Assembly: GCA_018823175.1 (NCBI GenBank)
Contig: JAHJIY010000017.1
Location: 1 to 54,263, forward strand
Length of the DNA stretch: 54,263 nt
Source of the DNA: Pseudomonadota bacterium
Lineage (GTDB): Bacteria > Desulfobacterota > Desulfobulbia > Desulfobulbales > JAHJIY01
Direction of reading: 5' to 3'
The position numbers were made by a program, and so were the translations under genes. Every line of letters starts with the position of its first letter. Positions within the stretch are counted from its first letter, which is position 1. The notes below the pieces were generated by a model. It did not search any database and was not told the origin of the DNA. It saw only the letters and a list, made by a program, of their open reading frames with translations. Shown here piece after piece: positions 32,416-41,535 of the stretch.

Positions 32416-33306
32416 ATGGGTCACGAAACCTATTTCTATTTTAAACAGACGGGACGCAACCTTCAGCAAAGCTGGGGAACCCAGCTGATGACGCTGTTTA
32501 CGGTAAGCATGTCCATTCTTATCTTCACCTTCTTTTTCCTGGTCTACACTAATATCATCAAGGCCGGCGACCGGTTCGGCGACGAATTGCGGCTTATTGT
32601 CTACCTAGACGATGAGGTCGTCCCGGAAATGCGCCCGCAAATCAAGAAAAAAATTACGGACTACAGCCCGGTCGAAAAAATCGTCTTTGTTTCCCGCGAC
32701 GAGGCATTTCACCGGCTCAATGTACAGCTTGGGCAGGAAGGCGATGTCCTTAATGACCTGGGAGCTGGATTTCTCCCCCCCTCAATTGAAGTCTTCCCGA
32801 AGAAAGACCTTAAGAACCTGACTTTAATCAAACAATTCTCCGACTACCTGACCACTTTGCCAGGGGCCCAAAAAGTGCAATTCGGCCAGGGCTGGGTTGA
32901 AAGGTTCGGTTATTTCACCGAACTGTTAAGGGTCATTGTCTTTCTCAGCGGCGGCCTGCTGGTTATGGCCACCGCCTTTATGGTTTCATATTCAATCAGA
33001 CTTACGGTCATTGAGAAAGAAGCCGAGCTGGAGGTCTTAAGACTGGTAGGTGCCAGGAGCTCATACATCCAGACGCCCCTCCTGATCGAAGGATTTCTGC
33101 AAGGACTGCTGAGCAGCGGGATAGGACTTGGCATGCTATACCTTATCTTCCTATGGACCAAAACTCACCTCAGCGGCCCCGGCTTTCTTCACCTACTTGA
33201 TATCACATTCTTCCCGCCCGTAACAACCGGGATTATCATGGGGATGAGTATTCTCCTCTGCACGGGCGGCAGTCTGGTCTCAATCCGGAAATACCTGCGC
33301 ATCTAG
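32416..33306 (+). CDS. ftsX: Cell division protein FtsX (permease-like)
   Basis: 296 aa. The layout is typical: cytoplasmic start, TM1 at about 21-43 (LMTLFTVSMSILIFTFFFLVYT), a periplasmic domain at about 44-165 (the EnvC-binding region), then three TM helices at about 172-195, 225-245 and 260-285 (VIVFLSGGLLVMATAFMVSYSIRLTVIEKEAELEVLRLVGA is diagnostic). AGGAG stands before the ATG. It transmits FtsE ATP hydrolysis to the periplasm. The next gene, 9 bp on, encodes the EnvC-like activator it would control. Confidence 0.95.
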   Translation: MGHETYFYFKQTGRNLQQSWGTQLMTLFTVSMSILIFTFFFLVYTNIIKAGDRFGDELRLIVYLDDEVVPEMRPQIKKKITDYSPVEKIVFVSRDEAFHRLNVQLGQEGDVLNDLGAGFLPPSIEVFPKKDLKNLTLIKQFSDYLTTLPGAQKVQFGQGWVERFGYFTELLRVIVFLSGGLLVMATAFMVSYSIRLTVIEKEAELEVLRLVGARSSYIQTPLLIEGFLQGLLSSGIGLGMLYLIFLWTKTHLSGPGFLHLLDITFFPPVTTGIIMGMSILLCTGGSLVSIRKYLRI

Positions 33307-33315
33307 ACATAAATA

Positions 33316-34596
33316 ATGAACTTACCTCGCAAAATCTTTCCAAACAGCACGACCTTGTTGCCGTTATTTATAGCAATAGTGCTCATTTTCGCCGTCTGGT
33401 CAACTGCCGCCGGGGCCGGAGATACTCTTGCCGATCTCGATAGCCAGGTCCGCACCCATCAAAAAAACATCCAGCGGCTGGAATCAGGAATCAGCGAACA
33501 AAAAGAACTTGTCAAGGAATCAAGATCCAAAGAGATCAACCTTCTTTCCGAACTGGAAAAAATCGACCAGGAACTTGCGATCGGCCGCGATAAACTTCTC
33601 GAACTCAAGACGCAGCTAAAGGATAAAGAAATAATTATCCATCAAAAAATGACCGAGTTAAGCGACCTCACCACTGAAAAGGAAAAAACCAGGAACCATG
33701 TAAAAAAACGTCTGGCCGCCTATTATCGAATGGGCAACATCGGGGTAATGAACGTAACATTTTCAACTTCATCCCTGCCGGAACTCCTTAATTTTAAAGA
33801 ATATTTCCAGCGGATGATCGAATATGACCAAAAGGTCATCCTGGATTACCGTGAGAGAATCACCGCCCTGACCATCGTCCAGGAAACCCTGCAAGAAGAA
33901 AAGGACCGTTTGCTCAGTGTAATAGTCAGTGTGAAAAACCAGGAAACGGCGATGGCTTCGGTCCGTCAGAACAGGATGGACCTGCTCAACCGAGTCAACA
34001 CCGAGAAAAAACTTTACCAGCAGGCCCTGGCCGAAATGCAGGAAGCGGCAACCAACCTGAACCAAACCATCGAGGCCCTGAAGCAGCAGGTAACCATCGA
34101 GAAGAAGAGACGCTACGAATCCCCCAAGAAAAAACGCCCGGGATCCATCCATGGTTTTGCCGCCCTCAAGGGAACCCTCAGCCCGCCGGTGACCGGCGCG
34201 GTTGCCACCTATTTCGGCCGCAACACCAACGGCAAATTCGGCATAACAACTTACGCCAACGGCATTGACATCAAAACCATTTCCGGGGCCGAGATCAAGG
34301 CCATCTATAATGGGAAGGTCGTTTTCGCAGGATTTCTCAGGGGATACGGCAACCTGATCATCCTCGACCACGGTCAACAGTACTACAGCCTGATGTCAAG
34401 GGTAGCCAGGATATTAAAATCCGAAGGCGATGTCGTGAACACCGGAGAAGTAATCGGCATCATGAACGACCAGGACGACCTCCTGGGAGAAGGCCTGCAT
34501 TTCGAAATCAGGCACGGCACCGACCCTGAAAACCCTTTAAACTGGGTTAATAACGACACTTTAAAGATCCAATCATCAAGAGCAGACAACAACTAA
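33316..34596 (+). CDS. envC: EnvC-like murein hydrolase activator (degenerate LytM/M23 domain)
   Basis: 426 aa. Signal/anchor at about 13-35, long coiled coil at about 38-265 (DSQVRTHQKNIQRLESGISEQKELVKE and following), then a LytM domain at about 290-415. The zinc-site motif HxGxD reads ANGID here, so the first histidine is lost, while LDHGQQYYSLM and LHFEIRHG remain. Loss of that ligand makes it a non-catalytic activator of amidases, as in E. coli EnvC/NlpD. It follows ftsX by 9 bp and precedes ctpA. Related genes are often labelled 'peptidase M23', which would overstate its activity. Confidence 0.88.
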   Translation: MNLPRKIFPNSTTLLPLFIAIVLIFAVWSTAAGAGDTLADLDSQVRTHQKNIQRLESGISEQKELVKESRSKEINLLSELEKIDQELAIGRDKLLELKTQLKDKEIIIHQKMTELSDLTTEKEKTRNHVKKRLAAYYRMGNIGVMNVTFSTSSLPELLNFKEYFQRMIEYDQKVILDYRERITALTIVQETLQEEKDRLLSVIVSVKNQETAMASVRQNRMDLLNRVNTEKKLYQQALAEMQEAATNLNQTIEALKQQVTIEKKRRYESPKKKRPGSIHGFAALKGTLSPPVTGAVATYFGRNTNGKFGITTYANGIDIKTISGAEIKAIYNGKVVFAGFLRGYGNLIILDHGQQYYSLMSRVARILKSEGDVVNTGEVIGIMNDQDDLLGEGLHFEIRHGTDPENPLNWVNNDTLKIQSSRADNN

Positions 34597-34726
34597 CCCG
34601 GAAGATTACGGATTATTCCGGTTGTCCGATCATTATCAACATGATAGTATAATGATTTAGTTGATTAACCAATCACCATTCATCCGCCAAAATAAGCGAA
34701 CCATCTATTCGCCAGAGAGACCCTGC

Positions 34727-36121
34727 ATGAAGAAAAAAATTGCTTCCGCCAAAATAATAATGCTTGCCGTTGTTATAACCGTCCCCATCCTCTCCCTAAT
34801 TTTATGGGGAAACAACACCGGCGTTGCCGCCAAGACCCAGGACACTTACAAAAGTCTTGAGATTTTCTCAAACGTCTTGAGTATCATCCAGAAGAATTAT
34901 GTGGAAAATGTGGAGACCACCGAGGTCCTGCAGGGCGCGATCAAAGGGATGCTCGCCAGCCTTGACCCGCATTCGTCCTACATGAAGCCGGATGACTTCA
35001 AGGAACTTAAACTTGAGACCAAGGGCAGCTTCACCGGAATCGGGATCGAAATCACCACCAAAGACAGCATCTTGACTGTTGTTTCACCGATTGAAGGCAC
35101 TCCGGGTTTCAATAAAGGTTTAAAGGCCGGCGACAAAATCATCAAAATCGAAGATGAGCCGACCAAAGACATGAGCCTGATGGAGGCAGTTAAAAAACTG
35201 CGCGGTGAAAAAGGAACCGAAGTTACGATTTCCATCCACCGGGAAGGCTGGACCCAGCTCAAAAGAATAACCATCGTCAGAGATGTTATCCCGCTGCACA
35301 GTGTCAAATCCAGGCTTCTTGAGCCAGGTTACGCCTATATCAGAATCACCAATTTTCAGTCTAAGACCACCAATGATTTCATCAGCGCCCTTGAAGAACT
35401 CGCCAAAATCGGCCCGATAAAAGGGCTGATCATGGACCTGAGAAATAACCCCGGCGGCCTCCTGGCCCAATCGGTAAAACTGGCGGACGTCTTTATCGAC
35501 GAAGGAGTGATCGTCTCAACCAAGGGCCGGGTCACCGAACAAAACACCGTCTACGAGGCACGAAAAGACGATACGCCACATAATTTCCCCATCGCGATTC
35601 TGGTCAATGAAGGCAGCGCCAGCGCCTCGGAAATTGTGGCCGGCGCCCTGCAAGACCACAACAAAGCATTAATCGTCGGCGTTCAAACTTTTGGCAAAGG
35701 CTCGGTCCAGACCATAATCCCAATGAGTAACGGCGCCGGTTTGAGGTTGACAACCGCCAGATACTATACGCCAAAAGGCATCTCAATCCAGGCTAAAGGC
35801 ATTACCCCTGATATCTATGTAGAAAATCATCCTATCGCGGACACTCCGGAAGAAAACGGCGACAACGAGCCCAGATTCCTCCGGGAAAAAGACCTTAAGC
35901 AACATTTAACAAACGGCAACGCCCCGAAAAAGGAAGATAAAGAGATCAAAGACACCTTGATCGAGGAAGATACTCCAGATGATAAAGAATCAGATGAAGA
36001 AAAAGCCCTGAAAATCAAAAAAGAACTGGAGAGAGACCAACAGCTCAACACCGGACTGATGCTGCTTAAAGGTCTGAACGTCTTTAACAGCTTCAGCAAC
36101 GACAAAACCGCTAAGAAGTAA
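34727..36121 (+). CDS. ctpA: Carboxy-terminal processing protease CtpA (S41)
   Basis: 464 aa from ATG 34727, which has AGAGAG upstream and puts the signal/anchor (KIIMLAVVITVPILSLILW) near the N terminus; an in-frame earlier start at 34661 is less likely. N-terminal helical region with VLQGAIKGMLASLDPHSSYM; PDZ at about 95-175 (GSFTGIGIEITTKD, GFNKGLKAGDKIIKIE); S41 core with MDLRNNPGG and catalytic Ser region GSASASEIVAGALQ, and catalytic Lys in TFGKGSVQT. The acidic C-terminal tail (about 380-440) is unusual in length. It degrades periplasmic proteins, often peptidoglycan hydrolases, consistent with the ftsEX-envC neighbours. Confidence 0.94.
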   Translation: MKKKIASAKIIMLAVVITVPILSLILWGNNTGVAAKTQDTYKSLEIFSNVLSIIQKNYVENVETTEVLQGAIKGMLASLDPHSSYMKPDDFKELKLETKGSFTGIGIEITTKDSILTVVSPIEGTPGFNKGLKAGDKIIKIEDEPTKDMSLMEAVKKLRGEKGTEVTISIHREGWTQLKRITIVRDVIPLHSVKSRLLEPGYAYIRITNFQSKTTNDFISALEELAKIGPIKGLIMDLRNNPGGLLAQSVKLADVFIDEGVIVSTKGRVTEQNTVYEARKDDTPHNFPIAILVNEGSASASEIVAGALQDHNKALIVGVQTFGKGSVQTIIPMSNGAGLRLTTARYYTPKGISIQAKGITPDIYVENHPIADTPEENGDNEPRFLREKDLKQHLTNGNAPKKEDKEIKDTLIEEDTPDDKESDEEKALKIKKELERDQQLNTGLMLLKGLNVFNSFSNDKTAKK

Positions 36122-36150
36122 TCTCGTCGTCTCCTTTCCTGAAACTACAA

Positions 36151-36199
36151 AAGCACCTGGAGCTTGCCGACTCAAGGCAAACCCCAGGTGCTTTTTTTT
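36151..36199 (+). terminator. Intrinsic terminator after ctpA
   Basis: Perfect 10-bp stem AAGCACCTGG (36151-36160) and CCAGGTGCTT (36184-36193), with a run of T continuing to 36199. It lies 30 bp after the ctpA stop and ends the ftsE-ftsX-envC-ctpA unit. Confidence 0.93.
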
Positions 36200-36237
36200 A
36201 TTTTATGCCACCCCCAACCATTTAATCCATAATCACA

Positions 36238-36990
36238 TTATTTCATCTTTCTAATTCTTAACTCAATTTCTTTGTGGTCGGCAAGCAGTGCCACAAGTTT
36301 TGCCGGATCGGTATCCCCGTAATGATAAGGATATAACACTTTAGGGCTAAAACCGCTGGCGGTATCGGCAACCATCTCCGGGGTCATGGTGTAGGGCAGG
36401 TTCATCGGCAGGAAGGCGTAGTCGATATTCTTAAGCGCCTTCACCTCCGGAGTATTCTCGGTATCTCCTGCGACATATAACCGTTTGTCCCCAAAAGAAA
36501 GCACATAACCATTACCCTCGCCTCTGGGATGAAATACCTGCCCGTTGTCTCTTTTGTAAACGAGATTATATGCAGGAACCGCTTCAACCCCTATTCCCAT
36601 AACGGTTTTAACGTCACCATTCTTCATGACTATTCCGTCCTTGACCTGTTGCGCGCATATTTCAGTAAGCACCACCTCTGTTTTAATGTTGCGAATCTGG
36701 CTTAATGCCGTTTGATCCAGATGATCCGGATGATGGTGGGTGAGAAAAATCAGGTCTGCCTTTGGCAGAGCAGAATAGTCTGCCAGCTTGCCATACGGGT
36801 CAATATAGATATTATTATTTTGATAATTTAACAAAAGACTGCCGTGGCCGATAAAAGTAATGCTCAACTCACCACCTGACGTCTTGATGACATCTGTCTC
36901 AAATCCGTCTTGCGCCATGGCCGAAAAGACAAATGACAGAATAATCGATATCGCAAAAAGAATTGATTTCATTACACCCCGTTTCTCCAT
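36238..36990 (-). CDS. Exported MBL-fold metal-dependent hydrolase (UlaG/UPF0173-like)
   Basis: 250 aa from ATG 36990 (GGAGG upstream). Signal peptide SILFAISIILSFVFSAMA. The metallo-beta-lactamase fold has FIGHGSLLLNYQNNNIYIDPYG, the metal motif THHHPDHLD, and VAGDTENTPE with a second-shell Asp; FLPMNLPYTMTPEMVA follows. These are hallmarks of the UlaG/RomA-like subgroup. The THxHxDH site is complete, so it is likely active, with substrate unknown. Export is uncommon for this subgroup. It lies in a run of unrelated minus-strand genes, converging with the ctpA operon. Confidence 0.82.
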   Translation of the reverse strand: MEKRGVMKSILFAISIILSFVFSAMAQDGFETDVIKTSGGELSITFIGHGSLLLNYQNNNIYIDPYGKLADYSALPKADLIFLTHHHPDHLDQTALSQIRNIKTEVVLTEICAQQVKDGIVMKNGDVKTVMGIGVEAVPAYNLVYKRDNGQVFHPRGEGNGYVLSFGDKRLYVAGDTENTPEVKALKNIDYAFLPMNLPYTMTPEMVADTASGFSPKVLYPYHYGDTDPAKLVALLADHKEIELRIRKMK

Positions 36991-37080
36991 TGTTATTTCA
37001 CCTCCTACTTGCCTAAAGAATAAATCATCGAACAACACCCTTGTTTATCTTAATGCTTTATTTTATTCTGATCTCTTTTT

Positions 37081-37866
37081 CTAAATGTAAATATTCCCTT
37101 TTGCGAATAAGGTCGCGTACCCGGATATTTTGACCCGATCTCCCAAGTATTCACAAAACAATTCACCTTTTCTGCTCGACAGCTGAAAAGCATGAAGCTT
37201 GTTTTTATGCAATCGTTTTGCCCAATACGGAACCAAGGTACAATGGGCGGAACCCGTAACAGGATCTTCATTTACCCCGGCATTGGGTGCAAAAAATCTT
37301 GAGACAAAATCGGCGTTCTTTCCAGGGGCGGTAACGATTATAGCGAAATGATCCTTTATTTCTTTTATTTTAGCAAAGTCCGGCGTCATGTTCTGAATCA
37401 TATTTTCCTCTTCAAATACCGCCAACAAATCCCGTGCTGCCAGAACTTGACTTGCCTCAAATCCGAGAGCTTCGGCAAGAATTTCCGGAGGTTTAATCTG
37501 AACTGGTGATCTGGCCGGAAAATCCATACAGAGTAATTCTCCCTCTCTGACAACCGACAAATCCCCACTTGCCGTTTTAAATCTCAATATTGACCTCTTC
37601 AGGTCATAATATTTGAAAAGGATAAATGCACTGGCAAGTGTCGCGTGGCCGCAAAGATCTATCTCAAGGGTTGGCGTAAACCATTTCAGGTCATAATTAC
37701 CAGGGGAGATCGGGACAAGAAACGCAGTTTCCGACAAATTATTTTCGCCAGCAATATTCTGCAGCACATCACGATCAAGCCAATGATCCAAAATACATAC
37801 CACCGCCGGATTACCGCCAAATACTTCAACTGAAAAAGCATCAACCTGAAAAAATGGAATTTGCAT
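37081..37866 (-). CDS. PhzF family isomerase-like protein
   Basis: 261 aa, the normal length for the diaminopimelate-epimerase-like PhzF fold. FFQVDAFSVEVFGGNPAVVC opens the protein. The catalytic Glu46 is in NNLSETAFLV, and PTLEIDLCGHATLASA and EDPVTGSAHCTLVPYWA are the other family motifs, all present. PhzF catalyses an isomerisation in phenazine synthesis, but most homologues act on unknown substrates. No phenazine genes are nearby. Confidence 0.9.
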   Translation of the reverse strand: MQIPFFQVDAFSVEVFGGNPAVVCILDHWLDRDVLQNIAGENNLSETAFLVPISPGNYDLKWFTPTLEIDLCGHATLASAFILFKYYDLKRSILRFKTASGDLSVVREGELLCMDFPARSPVQIKPPEILAEALGFEASQVLAARDLLAVFEEENMIQNMTPDFAKIKEIKDHFAIIVTAPGKNADFVSRFFAPNAGVNEDPVTGSAHCTLVPYWAKRLHKNKLHAFQLSSRKGELFCEYLGDRVKISGYATLFAKGNIYI

Positions 37867-37986
37867 AATTTTGATTTACAACACTCAGAATCCTGACCCT
37901 TGGCCAGCTTAATGATGACAAGCAAACACTTTTAATAAATAACAATCTTTGCGTGATAGAACCGGAACTTTCTCACTTCAAAAAAT

Positions 37987-39132
37987 TTATTTGCTTTCCA
38001 ATCGTTCTCTTCTTTTTTTCCCTTCTATTTTTTCAATCGGATCATTGACATAAACTTTCCCCAAGCCAATCGGTGAACTAAAAGTACCACCCCTTTTATC
38101 CTCACTGATGCCCTCTGAAAACCCGAGGTCTACCGGCACCTTACCTCTCCCCCCTTGGGCATCCACCACATAGGTCGGCCGCAAGAAACCGGTAGTGGAG
38201 CCGCACAAGTCCCGGCAAATTTCTTTTCCTCGATAAACTTCTGTCCGGAAATGGCCGGTTCCTTCAACCAGGTCAGCATAGTAAAGATAATATGGTTTTA
38301 TTCCCATTTTTCCAAGGCCGTGCATCAAATTTCTCATCACATCGGTGTCATCGTTAACGCCCTTGAGCAAAACCGTTTGATTACCGATTGGAATACCCAG
38401 TTCCCTTAAAATTTTAACCGCCTGATAACTTTCGGCAGTTATCTCATTGGGATGATTGAAGTGGGTGTTTATGAAGAGCTGCGGATCTTTAAGCGATCGG
38501 GGAGTATGCTTTCGCAATACCTCAATCAGTTCCTTATCTTCAACAATCTTTTGCGGCCAGACACAAGGGACTCTTGTCCCGATTCGGATCAATTCAAGAT
38601 GTCTGATTTCTTTTAATTTTCCCAAAATGCTATCGAGTCTGTTATTGGACATCAGGAGCGGGTCACCACCGGAGATTAATACATCTCTAATATCTTCGTG
38701 GGATGCGACATACTCAATGCCCTTTTTTATCCCCTCTATAGTTGGATTTTTTTGATCATCGCCTACTTTTCTTTTTCGGGTGCAGAATCGACAATACATT
38801 GAACACTCATTTGAGATAAGCAATAAAACCCGATCCGGATACCGGTGGATTATGGTCCTTGGACCACCGAGGGGAATATCGCCTTCTTCATCCAGTGGGT
38901 CGGCCGTCAGGTCCTTATAATGCTCAAGTTCGCCGACACTTGGAATAGCCTGTTTCCAGATCCCGTCACCCATCTTTTCTATGAGACTAAGATAATATGT
39001 ATTTACCCTCATCGGATATCTGGCAATTACGTCTCTTAGTCTGGGATCGACCGCTACCTTTCGTCCGGCAAGCCATTTTTCCAAATCCTCGAATGTCCTG
39101 ATCGAATTTCTTAAAATATCTTTATATGCCAT
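37987..39132 (-). CDS. KamA family radical SAM aminomutase
   Basis: 381 aa. The radical SAM cluster motif CSMYCRFC places Cys110, Cys114 and Cys117 as [4Fe-4S] ligands. The PLP-binding Lys is expected in DAQGGRGKVPV near the C terminus, as in lysine 2,3-aminomutase. GGDPLLMSNNRLDSIL and QTVLLKGVNDD are further family motifs. It is shorter than clostridial KamA (about 416) and longer than EpmB. The neighbours give no acetyltransferase (AblB) or EF-P genes, so whether it makes beta-lysine, beta-glutamate or another product cannot be told. Confidence 0.9.
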   Translation of the reverse strand: MAYKDILRNSIRTFEDLEKWLAGRKVAVDPRLRDVIARYPMRVNTYYLSLIEKMGDGIWKQAIPSVGELEHYKDLTADPLDEEGDIPLGGPRTIIHRYPDRVLLLISNECSMYCRFCTRKRKVGDDQKNPTIEGIKKGIEYVASHEDIRDVLISGGDPLLMSNNRLDSILGKLKEIRHLELIRIGTRVPCVWPQKIVEDKELIEVLRKHTPRSLKDPQLFINTHFNHPNEITAESYQAVKILRELGIPIGNQTVLLKGVNDDTDVMRNLMHGLGKMGIKPYYLYYADLVEGTGHFRTEVYRGKEICRDLCGSTTGFLRPTYVVDAQGGRGKVPVDLGFSEGISEDKRGGTFSSPIGLGKVYVNDPIEKIEGKKRRERLESK

Positions 39133-39149
39133 CAGTAATTCTCCATTAG

Positions 39150-39578
39150 TTACTTCAGAAAAAACGCTTTAACCTTCGCAACTATTTGGTTTTCTGATAA
39201 CTTGTCGGAGGTTTCAACTGCTGCTATCGGGGAAATCTGGCCCTTAATTTTTTCAATTTCTTTTACCAGTTCCTGTTTCGCTTCCCCGGGGCCAAAGATA
39301 TATAGATTGTCGGCTTTGCCAGCCTGCTTAATTATCTGTTGATAAAAGTTGTGAAACTGGTGCTTTCGGCGTTCATCCGCTTTTTGCTCTTTAGATACGG
39401 ACACGGCAACGGAAGTGCCGCCGGCCTTCCATCCGCCCGATGAATGATAGTGACTTTCGGCATTTGATTCGAGCCGCTCAACCTTGATCTCATCACCTGC
39501 CACTGAAACTAGAATTGCCTCCCGGTGATCAATCCAAACACCAATTTTTTCCTTCATGCTACGATCGGACTTTGTCAT
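39150..39578 (-). CDS. eRF1/Pelota-fold-like protein (baeRF-type), tentative
   Basis: 142 aa. The pattern VWIDHREAILVSVAGDEIKVERLES near the start, and NLYIFGPGEAKQELVKEIEK followed by AAVETSDKLSENQIVAKVK near the end, resembles the small bacterial proteins related to domain 2 of archaeo-eukaryotic release factor eRF1. AGGAGG precedes the ATG. It starts 18 bp from the end of the KamA gene side and is divergent from an exported protein gene. A link to translation or ribosome rescue is only a family-level guess. Confidence 0.5.
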   Translation of the reverse strand: MTKSDRSMKEKIGVWIDHREAILVSVAGDEIKVERLESNAESHYHSSGGWKAGGTSVAVSVSKEQKADERRKHQFHNFYQQIIKQAGKADNLYIFGPGEAKQELVKEIEKIKGQISPIAAVETSDKLSENQIVAKVKAFFLK

Positions 39579-39814
39579 ATTGCCTCCTAGATTTTATCGA
39601 ATACTACCAAGGTGATTTTCTCATATATCTAAAATGAAATGCAAATTAACCGGATGGATATTATGTTCAGCCATCGAAAATTTAAAACAAAAAACAGTCG
39701 AACACAGCCGGGGAAAACTTACGATCAGACTATCCACCTTGTTTTTCCAGGCAAAAATCAAGAACTCATGCTTTCCCAAACTACAAATCTTTTCACCAAG
39801 GAGACTTCCTCAAC

Positions 39815-40315
39815 ATGCACAACTTTATTACTCTTATAATCATCGCCACGTTTATTACCTTACACACCCAAGGTATGGCGGCCGGAACCAAGAAAGATGC
39901 TGGACACGGGTCGAAGACAACAGGATTAACAACGGACGAACTATGTGCTCAACTCACCCTGGATGAAGTCAACACCATCATGGGCAAAAAATTCGAGCGT
40001 AGGCTAGACACGGAAAAATTATATCAGGGATGCACGTACGGCGACAGCACGGAAAAAGGTCGTCTGCAGGTGAGCTATTTCTCGCTCGGCAACAGCAGAT
40101 TGCAAAAAGAGAGTTTTCGGAAATTCGTGGAATCAGAAGCAAAAGGCAAAATCGTTGAGCGTGATGGTTTACTGGTGAGCCATTTCCGCCGAAACAACTT
40201 TGGCACTGACAGTATCTGGTTTGAGGACCGGCAAGGTCACGCCCTGGAATTAAATGTCAATTCAGGCATCAGCGAGGATCAGGCAGTGGCATTGGTAAAG
40301 GCGGCAATGGATTGA
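39815..40315 (+). CDS. Exported protein of unknown function
   Basis: 166 aa. Signal peptide NFITLIIIATFITLHTQGMAA. The mature part has TDELCAQLTLDEVNTIMGKKFE, a second cysteine in YQGCTYGDSTEKG and SGISEDQAVALVKAAMD, a pattern of small secreted proteins with one disulfide (similar in outline to DUF3558). AAGGAG lies 12 bp before the ATG. It has a 236-bp gap from the divergent eRF1-like gene. No function assigned. Confidence 0.6.
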   Translation: MHNFITLIIIATFITLHTQGMAAGTKKDAGHGSKTTGLTTDELCAQLTLDEVNTIMGKKFERRLDTEKLYQGCTYGDSTEKGRLQVSYFSLGNSRLQKESFRKFVESEAKGKIVERDGLLVSHFRRNNFGTDSIWFEDRQGHALELNVNSGISEDQAVALVKAAMD

Positions 40316-40500
40316 AATTTGGCCCAAAATGCTTGCAAACAATTAAGGGCGCAAGAGAGGCTTAAGCAAATAGCAGGAATTACCACTTTTCTCGTCATTA
40401 TCCTGCTTGCAGTTCAGACGATACACTTTGAACTTAAATCTTCCGGTCAGCTGCCTTCGCATACCTTTGGAAGCCGACCGGGTTTTATTTCCACAATTTA

Positions 40501-41088
40501 CTATCTGAACAAGGCGTTGATATCGGCGCCGCTTCGTTCTTTCTGATTGTTCACGCCATTGCAGTCATCATTCTTAGCATTTCCATCCATGGAAATATCC
40601 GGATCATATACGACCAGCAATCTGTAGTTGGGCGGAAACTCTCCCTCTGATGGCGAAGATGCGTTCCACTGCCGAGAATAGGAAACCGTGACCGTCTGCC
40701 CCGCAGTCAAGTTTTGAAATGACTGGCTGGCAACAAGCCTTCCCGCTCCTCCGAGGGGCGCCTCATAAAGCTGGGCCATCTGCTGATTCGCTCTGGACTC
40801 ATAAGAAGCGGTTCCCACATTTTTTACCGTACCCTTGATCTCCACCGTACCTGCGAATTGGGTGCCCCGGTTGACGATCCAGAAATCAATGACATCCGCG
40901 GCAGGATCCGGGCAGGTTAGCACCTTGATATTTTTAATCGGTCGGGCATTAACTCCTTTCAAATTCTTATTTATTGTTGAGCCTTTGAGCTTGCTTGAAT
41001 CAACAACCGGACCCGCAAATGATGAAGATACGAAAAAAAAGACCGACAAAGCACCCACCAGAACAACCAGACTTGACAACCTTTTCAT
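40501..41088 (-). CDS. Exported Ig-like (CARDB-type) protein, tentative
   Basis: 195 aa. Signal peptide LSSLVVLVGALSVFFFVSSSFA. The mature protein has two or more cysteines (VLTCPDP, DDCNG) and a beta-rich section GTVEIKGTVKNVGTASYESRA and AGQTVTVSYSRQW, like CARDB cell-adhesion domains, followed by an aspartate-rich segment DPDISMDGNAKNDD that could bind Ca2+. It is probably surface or periplasmic. A 40319-40546 frame on the other strand overlaps its 3' end and is not convincing. Confidence 0.6.
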   Translation of the reverse strand: MKRLSSLVVLVGALSVFFFVSSSFAGPVVDSSKLKGSTINKNLKGVNARPIKNIKVLTCPDPAADVIDFWIVNRGTQFAGTVEIKGTVKNVGTASYESRANQQMAQLYEAPLGGAGRLVASQSFQNLTAGQTVTVSYSRQWNASSPSEGEFPPNYRLLVVYDPDISMDGNAKNDDCNGVNNQKERSGADINALFR

Positions 41089-41535
41089 ACCATCCCTCCT
41101 TAAATAAGGGGTAAGCTTCTTTCTTGCCGGTCGATTCGACCAACACTTTACTACTTCAAGTGATAGAAAATTGTTTTCAAGCTATGCGGACAAAGGACAC
41201 GAGCAATGATCATAAAAATTACCGTACCCAGGTATCCATCACGCTCAATGATCAACTGATATCATGACACAAAGTTGTTGTCAATGAGATAGAATGGGCC
41301 ATGTCTACCCCAATCTTTAAGCGAAGATCAAGGCCCATCCGGAAATAAAGCTGAGTTGAGCAGCTTGTCTGCTCAAACGAAACTTATGCCCTCGGGTGTA
41401 AAATATATTTTTGAGACGCGGGGACAAACCCCACTTTTGTACAGAATATCTTCAATAGATTTGCCCTCTGTTTTTATCACCAACCTCGTGTTATCTTCTT
41501 GTTAAAGCCGCCTTGACTCCATTGCAAACAATTCG
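41089..41535. other. Intergenic region with a dispersed repeat
   Basis: 447 bp upstream of the CARDB-like gene and downstream of the AI-2E permease gene (both minus). The notable content is the repeat at 41347-41391. No ORF with a ribosome site was found. Promoter elements for the CARDB-like gene must lie near 41089-41200 but were not resolved. Confidence 0.5.
41347..41391. repeat. Dispersed hairpin repeat, copy A
   Basis: The core TTGAGCAG-CTTGT-CTGCTCAA is a perfect 8-bp stem. The surrounding AAAGCTGAG... and ...ACGAAACTTATGC match 51621-51666 with 4-5 differences in 45 bp, indicating a small repeat family. Confidence 0.65.

Noticed and set aside
40313-40546. TGA at 40313-40315 as another selenocysteine, extending the exported protein into the following hydrophobic frame
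   Set aside because: No UxxC, CxxU or similar motif; the sequence before the stop is a natural end for the protein, and the following frame overlaps a better-supported minus-strand gene.
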